The position numbers were made by a program, and so were the translations under genes. Below are positions 43,693-52,529 of a stretch of DNA of 64,000 nt, piece by piece (position 1 is the stretch's first letter; each line of letters opens with the position of its first letter). The notes beneath the pieces were generated by a model. That model had not been told where the DNA came from and did no database searches. It saw nothing but the letters and a program-made list of their open reading frames with translations. The DNA is taken from positions 115,028 through 179,027 of the forward strand of contig JBJMTV010000034.1 of the NCBI GenBank assembly GCA_045811525.1, read 5' to 3'. The DNA comes from VAZQ01 sp045811525 (lineage in GTDB: Bacteria > Pseudomonadota > Alphaproteobacteria > Rhizobiales > Xanthobacteraceae).

Positions 43693-44883
43693 ATGAAACC
43701 GCTTCACCCCCGTGCGATCGCGGCCATGTCCGCTAACGCGAAACGCGCGCCGGCGCGCCCTCCTTTCGAATGCGTTGCGCTGCTGCTGCAGGGTGGTGGC
43801 GCACTCGGCTCTTACCAGGCCGGGGTCTATGCCGCGCTGGGAGAAGCCGAGCTGCAGCCGGATTGGGTTGCCGGCATATCGATCGGCGCAATCAACGGCG
43901 CGCTGATCGCAGGCAATGCGCCAGAGCGGCGCGTCGAGCAGCTCAGAAAATTCTGGGAGCAAATCACGGCACCGCCGCATGGGCTCGATACCTGGCTCGC
44001 GCGCCTGCCAGCCGCTAGCGATGTCATGCGCGGCTGGATAAACCAGACGTCGGCTGCAATGGCGCTGTTTGGAGGCGCGCCTGGATTCTTCACGCCGCGC
44101 CTGACGGCGCCGTACTTCGTTCCGGCGGGTGGGGCGGGCGCTATCAGCTACTACGAAACGGCGCAGCTGCGCTCGACGCTTGAGCGCCTTGTTGATTTCG
44201 ACCGGATCAATTCAGGCTCCGTGCGTTTCACGGTCGGCGCCGTCAATGTGCGCTCGGGTAATCTGGTCTGCTTTGATACTCAGACTCACCGCATCGGGCC
44301 CGAGCACGTGCTGGCGAGCGGCGCGCTGCCGCCTGGATTTCCGCCTGTCGAGATCGAAGGCGAGCATTACTGGGATGGGGGCCTCGTCTCCAATACGCCG
44401 CTGGAATGGGTCGTCGAAAGCGTGCCGCGACAGGACACTCTCGCTTTCCAGGTCGATCTCTGGAGCGCGCGCGGCGATTTCCCTCGCGACATGGCCGAAG
44501 TGGAGACGCGCAGGAAAGAAATCATCTATTCGAGCCGAACGCGCGCCAGCACGAGCAGCTTCAAGCGCATGCAAAGAATGCGCAATGCAGCGGCCAAGTT
44601 GAGCACCGATATGCCCGCGCATATTCGCACGAGCCCAGAGATGGAGGTGCTGCAACCGATGATCGAGCACAAGGCCTACAACATCATCCAGCTCATCTAT
44701 CAGGCGAAGACGTATGAGGGCCACTCGAAAGACTACGAGTTTTCGCGCAGGAGCATGGAGGAGCATTGGCGCGCCGGCTACCACGATGCGGTGCGCACTC
44801 TGCGTCACCCCGAAGTGCTGACGCGATCGAGGACGCCGGACGGGGTCTTCACCTTCGATCTGCACAGCGACGGCCGCGAATAA
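43693..44883 (+). CDS. patatin-like phospholipase
   Basis: A 396-residue serine acyl hydrolase with a Ser-Asp dyad. The oxyanion loop is LLQGGGALGSYQAGV, the nucleophile elbow is GISIGAING, and the catalytic aspartate is in YWDGGLVSNTP. The C-terminal third (about 260-380) fits the DUF3734 extension seen in this subgroup. AAGGAGAG precedes the ATG, 22 bp after the pump gene. It is followed by acetoacetate decarboxylase and 3-hydroxybutyrate dehydrogenase, an arrangement known from several proteobacteria and suggesting a role with storage lipid or polyhydroxybutyrate. No signal peptide. Confidence 0.92.
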   Translation: MKPLHPRAIAAMSANAKRAPARPPFECVALLLQGGGALGSYQAGVYAALGEAELQPDWVAGISIGAINGALIAGNAPERRVEQLRKFWEQITAPPHGLDTWLARLPAASDVMRGWINQTSAAMALFGGAPGFFTPRLTAPYFVPAGGAGAISYYETAQLRSTLERLVDFDRINSGSVRFTVGAVNVRSGNLVCFDTQTHRIGPEHVLASGALPPGFPPVEIEGEHYWDGGLVSNTPLEWVVESVPRQDTLAFQVDLWSARGDFPRDMAEVETRRKEIIYSSRTRASTSSFKRMQRMRNAAAKLSTDMPAHIRTSPEMEVLQPMIEHKAYNIIQLIYQAKTYEGHSKDYEFSRRSMEEHWRAGYHDAVRTLRHPEVLTRSRTPDGVFTFDLHSDGRE

Positions 44884-44895
44884 AGGGAGGGTACC

Positions 44896-45678
44896 ATGAC
44901 CGAGGAAGAGATCCGGGAGCGCGCATTTGCGATGCCGCTCACGAGCCCGGCCTATCCGCCAGGACCATACCGTTTCGTCCGCCGCGAATACCTCATCATC
45001 ACCTATCGAACGGATCCGGAGCGGCTGCGCGCGATGGTGCCTGAGCCGCTGGCGCTCGACGCCGCCCTGGTCAAGTACGAATTCATCCGCATGCCCGACT
45101 CCACTGGCTTCGGCGATTACACCGAGAGCGGTCAGGTGATCCCGGTCTCGCTCAACGGCCGGCGCGGGAGCTACACACACTGCATGTTCCTCGACGACGA
45201 GTCGGCGATTGCGGGAGGCCGCGAGCTCTGGGGCTTCCCGAAGAAGCTCGCGAGCCCGAGCCTCAAGGTCGAGAAGGACACGCTGATCGGCACACTTGAC
45301 TATGGCCCAGTGCGCGTGGCCACCGGCACTATGGGCTACAAGCACCGCACGCTGGACGCGTTACAGATCAAGGCTGCGCTGGGCGCTCCGAATTTCCTGA
45401 TGAAAGTCATTCCGCACGTGGATGGCACCGCGCGCATCTGCGAGCTCGTCGAATACCGGCTCGACGACATCGAGGTACGAGGCGCCTGGGCTCGGCCTGG
45501 CTCGTTACAGCTCAACCCACACGCGCTCGCGCCAGTTGCCGAGCTGCCGGTGATCGAGATCGTGTCGGCTGTCCACTTCGTCGCCGACCTGACGCTGGGC
45601 CTCGGCAAGATCGTCCACGATTACCTGCAGCCGACCGCAACGCGCACAACTGAAAGGAGGCTGGCATGCGTCTCCTAG
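44896..45678 (+). CDS. adc: acetoacetate decarboxylase
   Basis: A 260-residue member of the acetoacetate decarboxylase family, which forms acetone and CO2 from acetoacetate through a lysine Schiff base. The catalytic lysine lies in ELWGFPKKLASP (K116), with GRELWGFPKK as the family signature; the acidic pocket residues are in the preceding EFIRMPDSTGFGDY region. GGGAGGG precedes the ATG. The gene starts 12 bp after the patatin gene and overlaps the dehydrogenase gene by 13 bases, so decarboxylase and dehydrogenase are co-translated and share acetoacetate as substrate or product. Confidence 0.93.
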   Translation: MTEEEIRERAFAMPLTSPAYPPGPYRFVRREYLIITYRTDPERLRAMVPEPLALDAALVKYEFIRMPDSTGFGDYTESGQVIPVSLNGRRGSYTHCMFLDDESAIAGGRELWGFPKKLASPSLKVEKDTLIGTLDYGPVRVATGTMGYKHRTLDALQIKAALGAPNFLMKVIPHVDGTARICELVEYRLDDIEVRGAWARPGSLQLNPHALAPVAELPVIEIVSAVHFVADLTLGLGKIVHDYLQPTATRTTERRLACVS

Positions 45679-46442
45679 GCAAAGTCGCCGTCATCACCGG
45701 CGCGGCGAGCGGAATCGGCAAGGAAATTGCGCGCGCCTATCGGCACGAGGGCGCGAAAGTCGTGATCGCCGATCTCAATCAGGCCGGGGCCGAGGCGGCG
45801 GCAGCGGAGTTAGGCGGGAACGATGCGGCCGGCGTTGCAATGGACGTGACGAGCGAGGCAGAGGTCGAGGCCGGCATGGCAAAGGCGATCTCGCTGTTCG
45901 GCCGTATCGACGTGCTCGTGAGCAATGCAGGCATCCAGATCGTGGCGCCGATCGAGGAGTTCGATTTCGCAAAATGGAAGCGGATGCTGGCCATCCATCT
46001 CGACGGTGCGTTCCTCACCACCCGTGCGGCGCTGAAGCAAATGTACAAACAGGGCACTGGCGGCAGCATCATCTACATGGGCTCGGTGCACTCGAAGGAA
46101 GCCTCGCTGCTGAAGGCGCCCTACGTGACAGCCAAGCACGGCCTCATCGGCCTCGCGAAGGTCGTTGCCAAGGAGGGGGCCAAGCATGGTGTGCGTGCAA
46201 ACGTGATCTGCCCGGGCTTTGTCCGCACGCCGCTCGTCGACCAGCAGATTCCGGAGCAAGCGAAGGCGCTCGGGATCAGCGAAGAGCAGGTGATCAAAGC
46301 CGTGATGCTGAAGGATACCGTCGATGGCGAGTTCACGACGGTTGACGACGTGGCGGAGGCCGCAGTGTTTTTCGCAGGTTTCAAGACCAACGCGCTCACT
46401 GGCCAATCCCTGATCGTGAGTCACGGCTGGTCCATGCAGTAG
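45666..46442 (+). CDS. bdhA: 3-hydroxybutyrate dehydrogenase (SDR)
   Basis: A 258-residue short-chain dehydrogenase: cofactor motif TGAASGIGK (about 11-19), NAG in LVSNAGIQI, catalytic serine in IYMGSVHSKEAS, and YVTAKHG for the YxxxK pair. The sequence NVICPGFVRTPLVDQQIPEQA and the C-terminal SLIVSHGWSMQ are characteristic of D-3-hydroxybutyrate dehydrogenase, which interconverts 3-hydroxybutyrate and acetoacetate with NAD. AAGGAGG precedes the ATG inside the adc gene. Together with adc and patatin it forms a ketone-body / polyhydroxybutyrate module. Confidence 0.93.
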   Translation: MRLLGKVAVITGAASGIGKEIARAYRHEGAKVVIADLNQAGAEAAAAELGGNDAAGVAMDVTSEAEVEAGMAKAISLFGRIDVLVSNAGIQIVAPIEEFDFAKWKRMLAIHLDGAFLTTRAALKQMYKQGTGGSIIYMGSVHSKEASLLKAPYVTAKHGLIGLAKVVAKEGAKHGVRANVICPGFVRTPLVDQQIPEQAKALGISEEQVIKAVMLKDTVDGEFTTVDDVAEAAVFFAGFKTNALTGQSLIVSHGWSMQ

Positions 46443-46488
46443 ACAATATGGGCTGCCACGCCTGCGCGAACCAACCTGTGAATGTATC

Positions 46489-47238
46489 ATGAACGCTTTG
46501 GCCTCGTCGGCGACCATATTCATCTTGATGTTGGTCGGCATCTGGCTGGGAGCGCTGCTTCGTCGCATCTTGCCGAGGCATCATTTGAACGAGCACGCCA
46601 AGGATTCGGTGCGGCTCGGCGTAGGGCTGATCGCAGCCATAGCGGCTTTGGTTCTTGGGCTGCTCATCAGTGCCGCCAAAAGCTCGTTCGAGACACAAAG
46701 CGGACAGGTTAAGCAGATCACCGCCAACCTTCTCCTCCTCGACAGCATTCTGGCCCAGTATGGCCCCGAGGGAGACCCAATCCGCCAACACATGCGTGAG
46801 GCCGTCGGGCCCTTTGCCGACCGCCTCTGGCACGAGAAGGAGGTGGCCGTCACCGGCCCCTATCAAAGGAACTCTTCCGAGGAGGAAATCCTTTCGGAAA
46901 TTCACAGGCTCCCGGCGCGCGATGATGTCCAGCGCTCGCTTCAGATTCGCGCGGCGAACATTCTTGCTGATCTTGCCCAGGTCCGCTTCATGCTCTTTGC
47001 CGAGCCGGAAACCAGGATCCCCGAACCGTTCTTGGCAATTCTCGCGTTCTGGCTGGTCATCGTCTTCGCGAGCTATAGCCTCTTCTCACCGCTGAACGTA
47101 TCGCTGTTCACGTGCCTCTCGCTGTTTGCTTTTTCGGCAGCTTCGGCAATCTTTCTAATCTTGGAGCTGGGGCGGCCGTTTACCGGACTGATGATGGTGT
47201 CCAGTGTCCCACTCCGAAATGCGCTGGGAGCGATTTGA
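46489..47238 (+). CDS. DUF4239 (bestrophin-like domain) membrane protein
   Basis: A 249-residue membrane protein. Hydrophobic segments lie near residues 6-25, 43-62, 180-200 and 203-240, with a soluble helical domain between (about 65-175). The pattern, with a charged loop LRRILPRHHLNEHAKDSVRLG between the first two helices, matches DUF4239, now often called bestrophin-like. Function unknown. It starts 46 bp after the dehydrogenase gene with no clear ribosome site. Whether it belongs to that operon is open. Confidence 0.8.
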   Translation: MNALASSATIFILMLVGIWLGALLRRILPRHHLNEHAKDSVRLGVGLIAAIAALVLGLLISAAKSSFETQSGQVKQITANLLLLDSILAQYGPEGDPIRQHMREAVGPFADRLWHEKEVAVTGPYQRNSSEEEILSEIHRLPARDDVQRSLQIRAANILADLAQVRFMLFAEPETRIPEPFLAILAFWLVIVFASYSLFSPLNVSLFTCLSLFAFSAASAIFLILELGRPFTGLMMVSSVPLRNALGAI

Positions 47239-47343
47239 TTCGGCACGGCCTTCTCCGGCAATGAAAGCTGCGCAAGCAAGGCGTGGCGGCGCAGAGCAAA
47301 GGACCCCGCATCCGCCATACTTGGCGGGAGAGAAGACAAACAG

Positions 47344-48111
47344 ATGCACGGCCTGTCCACCAAGACCCAAGAGCGGCTGCTGTACCTGATATCGCCTATC
47401 GCCTTGCTGATGGTATGGCAGCTCCTGCTGATGCTCGGCTTCGGTGATCGCCGCTTCATTCCGACGCCGAGCGACATTGGTTGGCGTTTCGCGACCTTGA
47501 TCGCCAATGGCGAGCTCCCCTGGCACGTCGGCGTGACGCTTTATCGGGTGTGCGTCGGCTTCGTCATAGGTGTCGTGCCGGCAATCGCGGTGGGGCTCCT
47601 GATGGCGATGTTCAAGCCGGTCCGCATCTTCCTCGATCCGTTGATCGCGGCGCTGTTCCCGATACCGAAGATCGCGCTGATGCCGCTCCTTCTCCTGACC
47701 TTCGGATTTGGCGATGCCTCGAAGATTGCACTGGTGGCAATCGCCGTCTTCTTTCCCGTGGTCGTGAACACCTATGTGGGCGCGGCCAATATCGAGAAAA
47801 TCTACTGGGACGTCGCCAAGAATTACGGCGCCAGTCAAACCGTGATGTTTACCCGAATTGTGTTCTTTGGGGCCCTGCCGACCATCTTTGCCGGGTTGCG
47901 CATCGCGCTCGCGGTGTCCTTCATCGTGCTGGTCGCCTCGGAGTTCGTCGCCACCAAGAGCGGCATCGGCTATCTCATCTGGAACTCATGGGAGCTGTTG
48001 CAGGTCGACACGATGTTCGTCGGCATTGTCAGCGTGGGCATTCTGGGGCTCATCACCTCGGTGCTGTTCCAGGAGGTCGAGCGCTGGGCCATTCCGTGGA
48101 AAACCGAATAG
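47344..48111 (+). CDS. ABC transporter permease, NitT/TauT (SsuC-like), orphan
   Basis: A 255-residue permease with about six membrane helices. The cytoplasmic EAA loop is recognisable in YWDVAKNYGASQTVMFTRIV followed by FFGALPTIFAGLRIALAVSF, and the ending MFVGIVSVGILGLITSVLFQ is typical of SsuC/TauC proteins. GGGAGAG precedes the ATG. Neither a binding protein nor an ATPase lies next to it. The nearest parts of the same class are the binding protein plus ATPase at 29.7-31.6 kb and the binding protein at 50.5-51.4 kb. The gene ends 6 bp from the convergent gamma-glutamyltransferase gene. Confidence 0.92.
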   Translation: MHGLSTKTQERLLYLISPIALLMVWQLLLMLGFGDRRFIPTPSDIGWRFATLIANGELPWHVGVTLYRVCVGFVIGVVPAIAVGLLMAMFKPVRIFLDPLIAALFPIPKIALMPLLLLTFGFGDASKIALVAIAVFFPVVVNTYVGAANIEKIYWDVAKNYGASQTVMFTRIVFFGALPTIFAGLRIALAVSFIVLVASEFVATKSGIGYLIWNSWELLQVDTMFVGIVSVGILGLITSVLFQEVERWAIPWKTE

Positions 48112-48117
48112 CCCCAA

Positions 48118-49920
48118 TCAGCGTCCCGCGGCGTAGGCTTGCATGCCGCGCGGATTGGCAGCAGCGCGCCGGCGGCGGCCATCGCGTGCGGCTGCCGTCA
48201 GGCGGCCCTCACACCAGTCAGCATCGACCTCGACAATGTGACCACGGCGCCCGAGCTCGGTTATCGTTTCCTTCGGCAGCCGCCCCTCGACGACAAGGAC
48301 CCCGGGGCGCGCGGTGCGCGGCCAGAACGAGATGGGGAAATGCTCGGAGTGCCAAGCGGGGGCATCGATCGCCTCCTGCAGATTCATGCCGGCATGGACG
48401 TGGCGCATGAACATCTGCGTGGTCCATTGGTCCTGCTGGTCGCCTCCGGGTGAGCCCCAGGCCAGGTAGGGCTCGCCGTCGCGCAAAGCGAGAGTGGGCG
48501 AGAGCGTCGTGCGCGGCCGCTTGCCGGGAGCGAGAGCGGCGGGGTGGCCTTCCTCCAGCCAGAACATCTGCGCCCGCGTGCCCAGGCAGAAGCCAAGCTC
48601 GGGGATCACAGGCGAGGAGTGCAGCCATCCGCCCGAGGGCGTGGCCGAGATCATGTTGCCGGGTTCATCGACGATGTCGAAATGCACGGTGTCTCCGCGC
48701 ATCTCGCCGATGCGACCAACCGTTGGCTCGCCGGCCCCCATCGCACCGACAGCACGGCGTACACCTTCCTCGCGGCGCATTTTCACCACCGCGCCGAAGC
48801 CTTCCACCGAGCCGGGCCGCAGCTCATGCGAGGCGTCGCCAGTGATCAGCCTGCGCCGCTCATCGTTATAGGCATCCGACAGAAGTGTAGTGATGGGCAC
48901 CTGGGCAAAATCGGGGTCGCCGTAGAACTTTTCCCGGTCGGCATAGGCGAGCTTCGAGCACTCGACCAGCAGGTGGACGAACTCGGCGCTGCGCGGATCG
49001 GCATCGGCGAAATTGAAGCCTTTGAGGAGAGCGAGCTGCTGCAGCATCACGGGGCCCTGCGCCCACGGGCCTGGCTTGCATACGCGGTAGCGGCCGTAGT
49101 CATAGGTGAGCGGCGGCTCGACGTGAGCCTGCCAGCGCGCCATGTCCTCCCCCGTGAGCACGCCAGCGTGCGGCTCACCGCTCGTGTCCATGACTTTCTG
49201 GGTGCGGCAGAAGCGATCGATTGCCGCGGCAACGAACCCTTGCGACCAGGTCTTGCGGGCCGCCTCAATCTGGCGAACCCGGTCGCTGCCCGCGCTCTGC
49301 GCTTCGCGCAGCACACGGGTGTAGGTCTCGGCAAGGGTCTTGTTGGTGAACAGCGTGCCGGTCGCAGGCACCTCCCGGCGCGGCAGATATACTGCAGCTG
49401 ACGTTGGCCAATGCTGGCGGAACAGCTCGGCGACAGTGGCGATCGTCGCACTCGCGCGCTCCACCAGCGGGTAGCCGTTCGCGGCGTAAGCGATCGCTGG
49501 GCTCAGCACATCAGCAAGCGGCAAGCTGCCGTAGTCGCGCAGCAGCATCATCCAGGTGTCGAACATGCCCGGCACACACGCCGCCAACAAACCCGTGCCA
49601 GGCACCATGTCGAGCCCTAACCCGCGATAATGCGCAAGCGTTGCTTGCGCCGGAGCTGGTCCTTGTCCGCAGATCACCTCGACCGTGCGCTTGCGCACAT
49701 CATGCAGGATGACGGGAACGTCCCCGCCGGGACCATTGAGATGCGGCTCGACGACCTGCAGCGTGAACGCGGTGGCCACGGCAGCATCGAAAGCGTTGCC
49801 GCCTTTTTCCAAAGTGGCCATGCCCACTGCCGTCGCCAGCCAATGAGTTGAGGTCACGACGCCGAACGTGCCCTCGATTTGTGGGCGCGTGGTGAATGGG
49901 TCTGGATTAATGTTCTTCAT
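48118..49920 (-). CDS. gamma-glutamyltransferase family protein
   Basis: A 600-residue Ntn hydrolase homologous to gamma-glutamyltransferase. The N-terminal part has GVVTSTHWLATAVGMATLEK, GGNAFDAAVATAFTLQVVEP and HLNGPGGDVPVILHD. The processing threonine that becomes the nucleophile is seen in RGDTVHFDIVDEPGN, followed by GSPGGDQQDQW near the end. Family members cleave gamma-glutamyl bonds (glutathione) or related amides. No signal peptide is visible, unlike the periplasmic E. coli enzyme. The nearby permease and binding-protein genes suggest uptake of an amide or peptide, but this is only positional. Confidence 0.9.
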   Translation of the reverse strand: MKNINPDPFTTRPQIEGTFGVVTSTHWLATAVGMATLEKGGNAFDAAVATAFTLQVVEPHLNGPGGDVPVILHDVRKRTVEVICGQGPAPAQATLAHYRGLGLDMVPGTGLLAACVPGMFDTWMMLLRDYGSLPLADVLSPAIAYAANGYPLVERASATIATVAELFRQHWPTSAAVYLPRREVPATGTLFTNKTLAETYTRVLREAQSAGSDRVRQIEAARKTWSQGFVAAAIDRFCRTQKVMDTSGEPHAGVLTGEDMARWQAHVEPPLTYDYGRYRVCKPGPWAQGPVMLQQLALLKGFNFADADPRSAEFVHLLVECSKLAYADREKFYGDPDFAQVPITTLLSDAYNDERRRLITGDASHELRPGSVEGFGAVVKMRREEGVRRAVGAMGAGEPTVGRIGEMRGDTVHFDIVDEPGNMISATPSGGWLHSSPVIPELGFCLGTRAQMFWLEEGHPAALAPGKRPRTTLSPTLALRDGEPYLAWGSPGGDQQDQWTTQMFMRHVHAGMNLQEAIDAPAWHSEHFPISFWPRTARPGVLVVEGRLPKETITELGRRGHIVEVDADWCEGRLTAAARDGRRRRAAANPRGMQAYAAGR

Positions 49921-50093
49921 AGGACCTCGAGCGGGCGCGGCGAGCAGCTAACCACAGCTTTCCGGCGCCACCAACCTGCCGATACGGCGAGGTAACGCAT
50001 GCGTGCCCAGCGCCGATTGTCATTTCAAAGTCGCTTAATGCTCGTTAGATTCGGAGTGCCGCTTGTTGCGGCGCCTCGTCAGGGAGGATGCCA

Positions 50094-50357
50094 ATGAGGA
50101 TGGTCCTAAGAGTGCTCGTCATATGCCTGATCACCACGGCGCCCAGCCATTTGGCGTGGTCGCAGCAGCCAAGCGGCACCTGCAAAGCGAATGCTGCCGA
50201 AAAGAAGCTTGCCGGCGCAGCGCTCAAGAGCTTCATGACCAAATGCGAGCGGGATGCCACCACGGCCTGCGACGCCGACTCCAAGGAGAAGAAACTCGCG
50301 GGTGCCGCCAGGACCAGCCATATGAAAAAGTGCGTCACCGACGCCGTCGGCTCGTAA
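50094..50357 (+). CDS. PsiF-repeat family protein
   Basis: About 87 residues. A signal peptide (MRMVLRVLVICLITTAPSHLA, cut near WSQQ) precedes two PsiF repeats: KKLAGAALKSFMTKC and KKLAGAARTSHMKKC, each with a paired cysteine. The founding member is the phosphate-starvation-inducible PsiF of E. coli; function unknown. An in-frame ATG at 50088 touches the GGAGG, so ATG 50094 with six-base spacing is preferred. No Pho box was identified. A palindromic repeat element follows the gene. Confidence 0.88.
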   Translation: MRMVLRVLVICLITTAPSHLAWSQQPSGTCKANAAEKKLAGAALKSFMTKCERDATTACDADSKEKKLAGAARTSHMKKCVTDAVGS

Positions 50358-50407
50358 GCAAGAAGCGCCGCGTTCAAAGCGGCTGGGCCCAACCGCAAAC
50401 GGAGGAT

Positions 50408-50510
50408 GCGTAGGGCGGATTAGCGAAAAGCGTAATCCGCCATCTTACACGTGAACCGGAGCGGCGGGTTAGGGCGCAAGCGCGCGCCTAACCCACCCTA
50501 CGCCCTACGC
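50408..50510. repeat. nested palindromic (REP-like) element
   Basis: Outer arms GCGTAGGGCG (50408-50417) and CGCCCTACGC (50501-50510) enclose two more palindromes: GGCGGATTA/TAATCCGCC (50414-50441) and GGGTTAGG/CCTAACCC (50466-50494). It lies between psiF and the convergent binding-protein gene and could form a large double hairpin in RNA. Confidence 0.75.
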
Positions 50511-50523
50511 ACTCCGTGCAAGG

Positions 50524-51417
50524 TCACGTACCCGTAGCGTAGGTGAGCCCGTCGTAGCTGCGGTCCTTGAGGAACTGGTCCAAACCCCAGCGCTCGACCT
50601 GGGCCAGGGTTTCATCGAACTCGTCGCGCGGCAGCGCCTTGTAATAGAAGCGCTCGCCCCGCCCGAACTTCGAGAAGTCCCAGGAGTGATAGGTCTCGAA
50701 CTCCGTCGGGACGGCAAGCTTCCAGAGCGGCAGGTATTTGCCGAGATCGACATCCAACGCCTGCTCGGCCCGCTCGAGTGCGCGCAGATAGCTGCGCACG
50801 AGCTCGGGCTCGAAGTGGTCGGGCACCCACCACAGCGTCTTGAAGGTGTCGTCCATGATCTTGCGCAGGCCGAGTTGCTCGGCCATCGCGATCTGCGGCG
50901 GCAACAGGCTTGCCGCCTCGACCTCGCCGTCGAGCAGCGCCTTGAGCCGAGCCCCGAAGCCGCCGGTATTCACGATCTTGATGTGCTCGAGCGGCAGATA
51001 TTTCTCCAGCCGGTAGGGCACATTGAAGTGGCTGCCGGCGCGCATGCCCACCGAGATCGGCACGTCTTTGAGATCCTCGGGCCGGCGAATGCGGGAATCG
51101 GGCCGCACGAAAATCGCCCAGGGTGAGACGCCGTAAGCGTCATGCACCATCTTGCCCATGCCGGCACTCGCGTTACAGATGGTGCCCCACACGCAGGCAC
51201 CTTGAATGACCTCTCGCTTGTCCTGCGTGTAAGGGCGATCTTGTGGGCGCTGGAAGTAGGACAAATCCTTCCAGCTCGATTGCGTACCCCGAAAGGTCTT
51301 CCAGTCGAGCTCGACGTCGAGCCCCTCGGCCGCGAAGAAGCCTTCCTGGTGAGCGACGAAATCGTAGAGGCCCATTCCCTTTGGAGCGACGGTGACGCGG
51401 TGCAGGCTGTTGGCCAT
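50524..51417 (-). CDS. ABC transporter substrate-binding-like protein without signal peptide
   Basis: About 297 residues of the NMT1/SsuA-like type: VAPKGMGLYDFVAHQEGFFA with AEGLDVELDWKTF, then RIRRPEDLKDVPISVGMRAG and LLDGEVEAASLLPPQIA. The start at 51417 (MANSLHRVTV) has GGGAG upstream; a longer frame to 51498 gives no good signal peptide either. It may therefore be cytoplasmic, like THI5/NMT1-type proteins that make or bind thiamine precursors, or the start may be misread. It is divergent from the secreted hydrolase at 51519. Confidence 0.78.
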   Translation of the reverse strand: MANSLHRVTVAPKGMGLYDFVAHQEGFFAAEGLDVELDWKTFRGTQSSWKDLSYFQRPQDRPYTQDKREVIQGACVWGTICNASAGMGKMVHDAYGVSPWAIFVRPDSRIRRPEDLKDVPISVGMRAGSHFNVPYRLEKYLPLEHIKIVNTGGFGARLKALLDGEVEAASLLPPQIAMAEQLGLRKIMDDTFKTLWWVPDHFEPELVRSYLRALERAEQALDVDLGKYLPLWKLAVPTEFETYHSWDFSKFGRGERFYYKALPRDEFDETLAQVERWGLDQFLKDRSYDGLTYATGT

Positions 51418-51518
51418 GGCATAATCTCCCGGCAGGCACCGGCTGGGTGAACTGCTAAAAGCCGGCGAAAAGCCGAGCAGTTCTAGCGCACTCTGCAAGG
51501 CTGAGCACGGCTTTATCG

Positions 51519-52529
51519 ATGAACATGAGACGCCTCGCCCTATTCACCGGCATGATCTTGCTGAGCCTGGGGCTGCAGGGGGCGGACCTTGCCGCTCCCA
51601 AGGGCCTACCTAAGGCCAACTCCAAGCGCGACCTGGGGCCAAACCCGACGGCCAAGACCACCCTCAACCCGTTCAATGCCGCGCCGTTCCCGTATCGCGG
51701 ACAGGTGCCCGGGAAAGACAAACCATTTCTTGATGTGATCGAAGGCGAGCGGCTGGGCCATTCTTCTGCCCGCGCGGACACCACTTATTGGGAGGATCAG
51801 ACCTATAGCGACCGGCGGGTGTTGCTGCACATTCCGCGCGGCTTCGACCCGCGCCGGCCAGCGCTCATCGTGGTGTTTCTGCATGGCAACGAGGCCACCT
51901 TGACGCGCGACGTGCGCAACCGCCAGCAGGTGCCGCGACAAGTCTCCGAATCCGGTCTCAACGCCGTGCTGGTGGCTCCCCAGTTCGCCGTCAACGCGCT
52001 CGATTCCAGCGCCGGCCGCTTCTGGGAAGCCGGCGGCTTTGCGCAGTTCGTGCAGGAAGCAGCGGAACGTCTCACCGAGCTCTATGGCGATGAGCGGGCG
52101 CGCGAGGCTTTTTTCGGAGCGCCCCTCGTGCTCGCCGGCTACAGCGGCGGCTACCATCCGGCCGCTTTCATTCTGCAGCGTGGACACGTCGACGAGCGCG
52201 TGCGCGGCCTCATCCTGCTCGACGCGCCATTCGGCGATCACGAGAAATTCGTCGAGTGGCTGGGGCGGCGTCCTCCGGCTTTCTTCGTCAGTGCTTTCGG
52301 CAAAGCGGCGGAAGATGACAACGTCCTCCTGAAGCGCATGCTCAAGGAGCGGGGGCTGCGCTACCAGACGAGCCTGCCAGGCAGTCTCGCACGCGGCACT
52401 ATTGCCTTCATTTCCGCCCCCGAGGAGGTGAACCACGCGGACTTTGTCACCGAGGCGTGGGTGCGCGATCCACTGAAGGTGATTCTGCGGAGGATCCCAG
52501 GATTCTCACGATCCGGGGCGCTGCGGTGA
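51519..52529 (+). CDS. secreted alpha/beta hydrolase
   Basis: A 336-residue protein with a signal peptide (MNMRRLALFTGMILLSLGLQ, cut near GADLAA). After a linker the alpha/beta hydrolase fold begins: ALIVVFLHGNE (oxyanion loop), the nucleophile elbow LAGYSGGYHPA, the acid in GLILLDAPFGDHEKF or nearby, and a histidine candidate in EEVNHADFV. It probably hydrolyses an ester in the periplasm or outside. The ribosome site is weak. It is divergent from the binding-protein gene at 50524 and is followed by a palindromic repeat. Confidence 0.82.
   Translation: MNMRRLALFTGMILLSLGLQGADLAAPKGLPKANSKRDLGPNPTAKTTLNPFNAAPFPYRGQVPGKDKPFLDVIEGERLGHSSARADTTYWEDQTYSDRRVLLHIPRGFDPRRPALIVVFLHGNEATLTRDVRNRQQVPRQVSESGLNAVLVAPQFAVNALDSSAGRFWEAGGFAQFVQEAAERLTELYGDERAREAFFGAPLVLAGYSGGYHPAAFILQRGHVDERVRGLILLDAPFGDHEKFVEWLGRRPPAFFVSAFGKAAEDDNVLLKRMLKERGLRYQTSLPGSLARGTIAFISAPEEVNHADFVTEAWVRDPLKVILRRIPGFSRSGALR

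Noticed and set aside
44212..45345. 377-codon frame on the minus strand
   Set aside because: Antisense to patatin and acetoacetate decarboxylase genes with clear active sites.
50408..50510. CRISPR-like repeat array
   Set aside because: The repeats are nested inverted arms, not regularly spaced direct repeats with spacers, and no cas genes are present.
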